From G965216905 sp965216905 (lineage in GTDB: Bacteria > Actinomycetota > Acidimicrobiia > Spongiisociales > ZC4RG35): DNA of 64,000 nt. Below the pieces are notes generated by a model. It did no database searches. It had not been told where the DNA came from and worked only from the letters and a program-made list of their open reading frames with translations. Positions 54,445-64,000 of this stretch are shown one piece after another. Position numbers and translations under genes: made by a program. Numbering within the stretch: the stretch's first letter is position 1; each line of letters opens with the position of its first letter. The stretch lies in assembly GCA_965216905.1 (NCBI GenBank), contig OZ244213.1, positions 1,860,001 through 1,924,000 of the forward strand, given 5' to 3'.

Positions 54445-57400
54445 TTGTCTTCGCGCGTCGCTGAGCGCTTCTCATTCGGGAAGATCCCCGAAGTCCTTCC
54501 CCTCCCCGATCTTCTTGCCGTCCAGCACGAATCCTTCACGTGGTTCCTGGACGAAGGTCTCAAGGAGATCTTCGACGAGATCAGCCCCATCGAGGACTTC
54601 ACCGGTTCTCTGGCACTCGAGCTGACCGACCATCGCTTCGGAGATCCGCCCTACACGATCGAGGAAGCGAAGGAACGCGACGCCAACTTCGCACGCCCGC
54701 TGTTCGTCACCGCCCGCTTCATGAACAAGCAGACCGGGGAGATCAAGGAGCAGCAGGTCTTCTTGGGCGACTTCCCGTTCATGACCGACGACGGGGTCTT
54801 CATCATCAACGGAACCGAGCGGGTGGTCGTGTCACAGCTCGTCCGTTCGCCCGGGGTCTACTTCGATTCGGCTCCGGACAAGACATCCGACCGGCTCATC
54901 TATTCCGGCAAGGTCATTCCCGGTCGTGGCGCATGGCTCGAGTTCGACACCGACAAGCGGGACACGATCGGCGTGCGGGTCGATCGGAAACGCCGTCAGT
55001 ACATCTCGGCTTTCCTGCGAGCGCTCGGCATCGCCGAGACCGACGAGGAGATCCTCGAGCTGTTCGACGGCGCCGAGTCGATTCGGAACACGTTGGAGCG
55101 CGACACCGCAGTCGACAAGGAAGAGGCCCTCGTCGACCTCTACCGGAAGCTGCGTCCCGGTGAGCCGACCACGGTCGAGTCGGCCCGGAACCTCATCCAG
55201 ACCCTCTTCCGGAACACCAAGCGCTACGACCTGACCCGGGTGGGCCGCTACAAGGTGAGCCAGAAGTTCGGTGAGGACGCACCGGACGACTACCGCGCCG
55301 CCAATCTCCAGTTGCTGCGTGACGCCGACATCGTCGACGCCATCAAGTACCTGGTCGCCTTGCATGCGGGTGACACCACCATGGTCACCCATCAGGGTGT
55401 GGAGATCCCGGTCGTCACCGACGACATCGACCACTTCGGCAACCGCCGTATCCGGACGGTCGGCGAGCTCATCCAGAACCAGGTTCGAGTCGGCCTGACC
55501 CGCCTCGAACGGGTGGTCAAAGAGCGGATGACCACCCAAGACCCGGAGGCGATCACGCCGCAGAGCCTGATCAACATCCGGCCGGTCACGGCCGCGATCA
55601 AAGAGTTCTTCGGAACCAGCCAGCTGAGTCAGTTCATGGATCAGCCGAACCCCCTCGCCGGACTCACGCACCGCCGTCGTCTCTCGGCATTGGGCCCGGG
55701 TGGCCTGTCCCGTGAGCGTGCCGGGTTCGAGGTCCGAGACGTGCACCCCTCCCACTACGGACGGATGTGTCCGATCGAGACGCCGGAGGGTCCGAACATC
55801 GGCTTGATCGGTTCGCTGGCCAGCTATGCCCGCGTCAACCGGTTCGGATTCATCGAGACGCCGTACCGCAAGGTGGTCGACGGCATCGTCACCGACACCA
55901 TCGACTACCTCACCGCCACCGAGGAGGAGCGGTACGTCATCGCCCAGGCGAACGCGCCGATCGAAGATGACGGAGCGTTCGAGAACGACCGGGTGCTGGT
56001 GCGGAGAGCCGGTGGAGAGGTCGACTACGTCGAGCCGAGCAAGGTCGACTACATGGACGTTTCACCGAAGCAGCTCGTCTCGGTGTCGACGGCCCTGATC
56101 CCGTTCCTCGAACACGACGACGCCAACCGCGCCCTGATGGGCTCGAACATGCAGCGTCAGGCCGTACCGTTGCTCCGGGCCAACGCCCCGCTGGTCGGTA
56201 CCGGCGTGGAGCGTCGAGCCGCCCAGGACTCCGGGGACATGGTCGTCTCCAACGTCGAGGGCGAGGTCGTGGAGGTCACCGGCGACCACATCGTGGTCAA
56301 GGAGAAGGGCACCAACAAGAAGCACACCTTCAAACTCGACAAGTTCGAGCGGTCCAACCAGGGCACGTGCATGAACCAGAAGCCGTTGGTGCGCGAGGGC
56401 GACAAGGTCAAGGCGACCGGTGTGCTGGCCGACGGCCCGTCCACCGATCGAGGTGAGTTGGCACTGGGTCGCAACCTGCTCGTTGCCTTCATGCCCTGGA
56501 ACGGTCACAACTACGAGGACGCCATCATCGTGTCCGAGCGGCTCGTGAAAGAGGATCTGCTCACCTCGATTCACATCGAAGAGCACGAAATCGACGCCCG
56601 TGACACCAAGCTCGGTGCCGAGGAGATCACTCGGGACATTCCCAACGTCGCCGACGAGGTGCTGGCCGATCTCGATGAGAACGGCATCATCCGGATCGGT
56701 GCCGAGGTGGGGCCGGGCGACTACTTGGTCGGCAAGGTGACCCCCAAGGGCGAGACCGAGCTGACCCCCGAGGAGCGACTCCTGCGGGCGATCTTCGGTG
56801 AGAAGGCTCGTGAGGTTCGCGACACGTCCCTGAAGGTGCCGCACGGCGAGGCCGGCAAGGTCATCGCCGTCAAGGTGTTCCGCCGGGACGACGGATATGA
56901 CCTGTCACCCGGGGTGAACGAGCTGGTTCGGGTCTACGTCGCCTCACAGCGAAAGATCTCCGAGGGAGACAAGCTCGCCGGACGCCACGGCAACAAGGGA
57001 GTCATCTCCAAGATCCTCCCCGAGGAGGACATGCCGTTCCTGGAGGACGGCACACCGGTCGACATCATCCTGTCGCCGCTGGGGGTGCCCTCCCGGATGA
57101 ACCTGGGTCAGGTGCTCGAAACCCATCTGGGCTGGGCGGCCTTCCAGGGGTGGGAGTCCTTCGACGGCGAGAGCCCGGCCTCCGGCGGTGCCGATGCCGG
57201 CACCCGGGTCGCCACGCCGGTGTTCGACGGTGCCCGTGAGGACGAGATCATGCAGGTGCTCGAGGCCGCTCGTCCCAACCGGGACGGCCTGCGGATGGTG
57301 GGACCCGACGGCAAGGCGCAGCTCTTCGACGGTCGCACCGGTGAGCCGTTCGACACCGAGGTGACGGTCGGGCAGATCTACATCCTGAAGCTGGTCCACC

Positions 57401-57819
57401 TGGTCGACGACAAGATCCATGCTCGTTCGACCGGGCCGTACTCGATGATCACCCAGCAGCCGTTGGGAGGGAAGGCGCAGTTCGGTGGCCAGCGATTCGG
57501 GGAGATGGAGGTGTGGGCACTCGAGGCGTACGGCGCCGCCTACGCCCTCCAGGAGCTGCTGACGATCAAGTCGGACGATGTGCAGGGCCGGGTCAAGGTC
57601 TACGAGGCCATCGTCAAGGGCGACAACATCCCCGAGCCGGGCATCCCGGAGTCCTTCCGGGTGCTCATCAAGGAGATGCAGAGTCTGTGCCTCAATGTCG
57701 AGATGCTCGCTGCCGGTGAGGAGGTCGAGCTGCGAGACATCGAGGATGACATGTACCGACCCACCGAGAGTCTCGGTATCGATCTGTCCCGTCCCGAGCG
57801 TCCGGAGGCGGATGCGTGA
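54445..57819 (+). CDS. rpoB: RNA polymerase beta subunit RpoB
   Basis: The 1124-residue beta subunit begins at a TTG (54445) placed five bases after AAGGAGG. The rifampicin-pocket region GTSQLSQFMDQPNP...LTHRRRLSALGPGGL lies around residues 389-420 with the usual Ser, Asp, His and Ser residues that are typical of rifampicin-sensitive enzymes. Other landmarks are CPIETPEGPNIGLIG, GRHGNKGVISK and the C-terminal KAQFGGQRFGEMEVWALE. The length is normal for actinobacteria. It has two candidate promoters in a 273-bp leader. Ribosomal genes rplJ and rplL are not upstream; a thiolase gene is. rpoC starts 45 bp downstream. Confidence 0.98.
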   Translation: MSSRVAERFSFGKIPEVLPLPDLLAVQHESFTWFLDEGLKEIFDEISPIEDFTGSLALELTDHRFGDPPYTIEEAKERDANFARPLFVTARFMNKQTGEIKEQQVFLGDFPFMTDDGVFIINGTERVVVSQLVRSPGVYFDSAPDKTSDRLIYSGKVIPGRGAWLEFDTDKRDTIGVRVDRKRRQYISAFLRALGIAETDEEILELFDGAESIRNTLERDTAVDKEEALVDLYRKLRPGEPTTVESARNLIQTLFRNTKRYDLTRVGRYKVSQKFGEDAPDDYRAANLQLLRDADIVDAIKYLVALHAGDTTMVTHQGVEIPVVTDDIDHFGNRRIRTVGELIQNQVRVGLTRLERVVKERMTTQDPEAITPQSLINIRPVTAAIKEFFGTSQLSQFMDQPNPLAGLTHRRRLSALGPGGLSRERAGFEVRDVHPSHYGRMCPIETPEGPNIGLIGSLASYARVNRFGFIETPYRKVVDGIVTDTIDYLTATEEERYVIAQANAPIEDDGAFENDRVLVRRAGGEVDYVEPSKVDYMDVSPKQLVSVSTALIPFLEHDDANRALMGSNMQRQAVPLLRANAPLVGTGVERRAAQDSGDMVVSNVEGEVVEVTGDHIVVKEKGTNKKHTFKLDKFERSNQGTCMNQKPLVREGDKVKATGVLADGPSTDRGELALGRNLLVAFMPWNGHNYEDAIIVSERLVKEDLLTSIHIEEHEIDARDTKLGAEEITRDIPNVADEVLADLDENGIIRIGAEVGPGDYLVGKVTPKGETELTPEERLLRAIFGEKAREVRDTSLKVPHGEAGKVIAVKVFRRDDGYDLSPGVNELVRVYVASQRKISEGDKLAGRHGNKGVISKILPEEDMPFLEDGTPVDIILSPLGVPSRMNLGQVLETHLGWAAFQGWESFDGESPASGGADAGTRVATPVFDGAREDEIMQVLEAARPNRDGLRMVGPDGKAQLFDGRTGEPFDTEVTVGQIYILKLVHLVDDKIHARSTGPYSMITQQPLGGKAQFGGQRFGEMEVWALEAYGAAYALQELLTIKSDDVQGRVKVYEAIVKGDNIPEPGIPESFRVLIKEMQSLCLNVEMLAAGEEVELRDIEDDMYRPTESLGIDLSRPERPEADA

Positions 57820-57864
57820 GCCGGTTGAACGTCCACGTCCCGCCCACCGATCCGAGGAGCTGAT

Positions 57865-61796
<3,932 letters not shown>

Positions 61797-61833
61797 TCAC
61801 CCGATGGTCATGATCTGACCATCGTGTTGAAGC

Positions 61834-61877
61834 AGGGAGGCCGATCCGACCCCGGATCGGCCTCCCTCCCGCTTTTT
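61834..61877 (+). terminator. Rho-independent terminator after rpoC
   Basis: GGGAGGCCGATCCG (61835-61848) pairs perfectly with CGGATCGGCCTCCC (61853-61866) around a 4-nt loop, extended by one A-T pair, and five T follow at 61873-61877. It ends the rpoBC transcript 38 bp past the stop. Confidence 0.9.
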
Positions 61878-61880
61878 ATG

Positions 61881-61927
61881 ACCGGATCGGTACGTTTTCC
61901 GTACCGATCTCCCAAAGAGAACGGGCG
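61881..61927. repeat. Left copy of a palindromic flanking repeat
   Basis: This copy contains the perfect 10-bp inverted repeat GATCGGTACG-ttttc-CGTACCGATC (61885-61909) followed by CCCAAAGAGAACGGGC. It matches 34 of the first 40 bases at 63081, exactly 1200 bp away. It lies between the rpoC terminator and the DUF3626 gene. Confidence 0.8.
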
Positions 61928-62017
61928 TTGCGACCTCGCCGGCGCAATCGCCATTGCCCGATCAGCCGTTGCCGGCATGACCATTTGCCAGCCTGACGGG
62001 TGCCAGGATCACAACGG

Positions 62018-63055
62018 ATGACCGAGCGAACACACCCTGCCGTCGTGGTGGTGGCGAACCGGGCGCAACGGACGACCACTGGAGATACCGAACGCCTGAG
62101 GTCGTTGCTTCGCCGATCAGGTCGAACCGAGACGGAGCCGCAGCTGGTCGCCGGTATTCGGCGAAATGCTCGGCTCACCCTGAACTTCCACCCCGACCGC
62201 CTGACGGTCGACGGCGTGACCGTGGCGGAGGGCCTCGCCCGCACCGGTCGCTATCTGCCCCAGAGTGCGACCGGCATTTCGAATGGGAGTCGCTCGGCGA
62301 TTCGCGGCGGCGACCGCACGCGCTGGGAGCGCGAATTGTTCGAGGGGGTGTACGACCGCGTGTCGACCGTTCGGCCGGTCTACGGTTCCCTCGATGTGAC
62401 CCGTGACCCGCATGGCGGATCTCCGAGATTCGGCTCGTCGTACGCGGTCCTCAGCCGTGCCTGCCTCGATCGAGCCACGTTCTGTGTGGGCGACAGTCAT
62501 GCCGGGCCGACGGACCTGGGGACCGTTTCTGAGTTCACATCGATTCTGGCCGGCGTCTTCGAGGAGGCCGCCCGTGGAGACGGACTGTCCCGAGGCCTCG
62601 GGATCGACGGTCTGTGCCGATCGATCATGAACGCGGAAGGAGCGTCGGCGCCCGCCCGGGCGCTCGACGGCTACATCGAAGCCCAGGTACACGGGGCGGT
62701 CGCGCTGCACGAGGACGTCGAGGCGGTGGTGCTCGATCCCAGCTTCCGCGGCACCGATGTCGAAGTGTCGATGGGTGAGGCGGCCCGCCGGTACCGCTTC
62801 GAAATGGAGTGGCATCGAGGCAGCGTGCTCGACCCGAGGCGAATCCCCGTCGACTTTCGAGGTCCGGATATGGCCCCACTGGCCCATCGGGTCGCTCGGC
62901 CCGACGGCTTGGTCGATGCGGCCGCCATCGGCCGAGGAGCGGCTGGGATCCAGTACGACCCGCCCACTCCCACCGGGGATCCACCCGGCAGCCAGCGGCA
63001 GCTGTACAAATACCTCTGGCATTGCGTGCTGGCGTTCGGTGTCGACGCGGACTGA
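62018..63055 (+). CDS. DUF3626 domain protein
   Basis: The 345-residue protein matches the DUF3626 pattern I know from bacterial genomes: LTLNFHPDRLTVDG near residue 53, ARTGRYLPQSATGISNG near 76, GGDRTRWERELFEGVYD near 98, RPVYGSLDV and GSPRFGSSYAVL near 135, then TFCVGDSH. Conserved Asp, His, Arg and Glu residues suggest an enzyme, but no activity is established. The ATG at 62018 was chosen; a GTG at 62000 is in frame. The gene stands alone between the rpoC terminator and a convergent membrane-protein gene, bracketed by two palindromic direct repeats, which hints at insertion or a private regulator. Confidence 0.8.
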   Translation: MTERTHPAVVVVANRAQRTTTGDTERLRSLLRRSGRTETEPQLVAGIRRNARLTLNFHPDRLTVDGVTVAEGLARTGRYLPQSATGISNGSRSAIRGGDRTRWERELFEGVYDRVSTVRPVYGSLDVTRDPHGGSPRFGSSYAVLSRACLDRATFCVGDSHAGPTDLGTVSEFTSILAGVFEEAARGDGLSRGLGIDGLCRSIMNAEGASAPARALDGYIEAQVHGAVALHEDVEAVVLDPSFRGTDVEVSMGEAARRYRFEMEWHRGSVLDPRRIPVDFRGPDMAPLAHRVARPDGLVDAAAIGRGAAGIQYDPPTPTGDPPGSQRQLYKYLWHCVLAFGVDAD

Positions 63056-63080
63056 ATCGGTCACCGCAACCTTTCTCGCG

Positions 63081-63127
63081 ACCAAATCGGTGCGCTTTCC
63101 GTACCGTTCTCGCAAAGAGAAGCGGGC
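63081..63127. repeat. Right copy of the palindromic flanking repeat
   Basis: This copy begins 25 bp past the DUF3626 stop. Its palindrome (ATCGGTGCG-ctttc-CGTACCGTT) is partly decayed, pairing 7 of 9 bases, while CGCAAAGAGAAGCGGGC matches the left copy with one inserted base. Confidence 0.8.
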
Positions 63128-63154
63128 TGCGGCCCCTCCGTCCGGGATCCGTGT

Positions 63155-64000
63155 TCAACCGGGTTCCTTCGCGTCGTCCGGCGACCCCGTTGATCTCACT
63201 CGCTCCAGCCGCACGGCGAAGTCGGCCGCCCATACCGAGGCGAGCGTCACCGCCAACACATCGCCGCCGGTTGCGAGCGCGATCCCGGCCCCGTTCATCG
63301 CCAGCAGCGGTAGCCACGGTCGCTGCTCCATGATCGTCCGGTTGGCAACGAACGGGGTTCCTCTGAGGACCGGAACCAGATATGCCAGCGAGCCTGCCAT
63401 GACCTGACCCACTCCGGCCACCACCACCGCGCCGGTCCAGTTGCTGAAAGGGGCGTTCGCGAGTCCGCTCATCGCTCGCCAGCCGTCTACCAGGCCCCAC
63501 CCGATCAGCCAGGTGGCCCCGGCGGTGATCTGGAGGAAGGCGAGCTTGTGTCTGCCCTTGTCCCACAGCTTGGAGAGAATCCCGCCAAGGATCAGTGCCC
63601 CGGCAGCTGCGACGGCGATCGTCCCCACTCCCACCAGTCGGGGCATCCACAAACCCAGGCCAATCGAACCGGCGCCGGCCAACGCCAGCCACCAAGCGAC
63701 CACTGCCTCGCGACCGCTGACCGCACGGTGATAGGCGGTGGTGGGCAGCAAGGTGGGGATGGTGCCGATGATGGTCAGACCGACCAGCCCGACCAGGTTG
63801 AGGTGGGCGTGGACCAGCCGGACAGTGCCGTACCAGTTGCCATCGGTGCCGGTTCCCATCAGCGTCCCGAGACCGATGCCGACCACACCCGCGGCGAGGG
63901 CGGTCAGGTAGAAGCGGGCGGAGAGGTCGAAGCGGCGGAGGAGGCTCTTCCGTACCGCCGCGTAGAGAATCCAGCCGAGCAGCACGACGCCGGCTAGGGC
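63155..64000 (-). CDS. Multispanning membrane protein, 5' end outside window
   Basis: The frame is open to the window edge and gives at least 281 residues with about eight hydrophobic segments. The segment VRLVHAHLNLVGLVGLTIIG followed by TLLPTTAYHRAV contains closely spaced His residues like those seen in heme-copper-oxidase-like or copper-nitrite-reductase-associated membrane domains of actinobacteria, but I cannot name the family with certainty. It is convergent with the DUF3626 gene. An in-frame GTG at 63985 could be an internal start; the reading frame continues upstream with ALAGVVLLGW, so the true start probably lies outside. Confidence 0.65.
   Translation of the reverse strand, partial: ALAGVVLLGWILYAAVRKSLLRRFDLSARFYLTALAAGVVGIGLGTLMGTGTDGNWYGTVRLVHAHLNLVGLVGLTIIGTIPTLLPTTAYHRAVSGREAVVAWWLALAGAGSIGLGLWMPRLVGVGTIAVAAAGALILGGILSKLWDKGRHKLAFLQITAGATWLIGWGLVDGWRAMSGLANAPFSNWTGAVVVAGVGQVMAGSLAYLVPVLRGTPFVANRTIMEQRPWLPLLAMNGAGIALATGGDVLAVTLASVWAADFAVRLERVRSTGSPDDAKEPG

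Overview
The window comes from a high-GC actinobacterium. It carries a WhiB regulator, the actinobacterial/archaeal mismatch endonuclease NucS, a perfect actinobacterial-type SOS box, TAGGAT-type -10 elements, many GTG/TTG starts and rpoBC reading from TTG codons. The secreted protein ending in TRGQMAAF-type surface-layer repeats resembles proteins I associate with Acidimicrobiia, so that class is my best guess (inference, not proven by a marker here). Nearly every base is coding, start/stop overlaps of 1-20 nt are common, and no tRNA, rRNA, transposase or CRISPR array was seen.

Layout. 1-9688 (+): maturation and structural genes of a NAD-coupled bidirectional [NiFe] hydrogenase, hypF(partial)-hypC-hypD-hypE-hoxE-hoxF-hoxU-hoxY-hoxH-hoxW, a nearly gapless operon. 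9652-10966: HMG-CoA lyase (-) and a divergent DUF2237 protein. 10951-16370 (-): acetyltransferase, CrtI-like FAD oxidoreductase, zinc ribbon, Na+/H+ antiporter NhaA, class II aldolase and a YbaN-like membrane protein. 16495-22137: two MFS transporters (+), and on the minus strand a MoaD-like carrier paired with a BNR-repeat protein, an alpha/beta hydrolase and YceI. 22218-27313: trmL-nucS and an M20 peptidase (-), an M50 protease, an acyl-CoA dehydrogenase and whiB (+).

27393-34231 (-): a secreted lysyl-oxidase-like multidomain protein with recent internal duplications, then aspartoacylase-like/RimK/RimB-like/YibE-F, a likely peptide or protein glutamylation module, and a VOC protein. 34302-36545 (+): metY, a CoA-binding protein and a beta-carbonic anhydrase. 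36532-38434 (-): GNAT and acyltransferase-3. 38546-41036 (+): DDAH-like hydrolase, Nudix and M20 peptidase, overlapping. 41076-45128 (-): acetoacetyl-CoA synthetase and oligopeptidase B. 45182-52939 (+): MscS channel, a 50-residue membrane protein, a 1518-residue secreted propeller/Ig protein with three identical 216-bp repeats, and a beta-helix protein with surface-layer repeats. 52984-61796 (+): thiolase, rpoB and rpoC; rpoC has an apparent one-base deletion. After a strong terminator, a DUF3626 gene is bracketed by two palindromic direct repeats exactly 1200 bp apart. The window ends inside a multispanning membrane protein (-).

Together these suggest an aerobic or facultative heterotroph using fatty-acid, leucine and ketone-body type CoA chemistry (HMG-CoA lyase, acetoacetyl-CoA synthetase, thiolase, acyl-CoA dehydrogenase), able to exchange electrons between H2 and NAD(H), with a substantial secreted or cell-surface protein repertoire.
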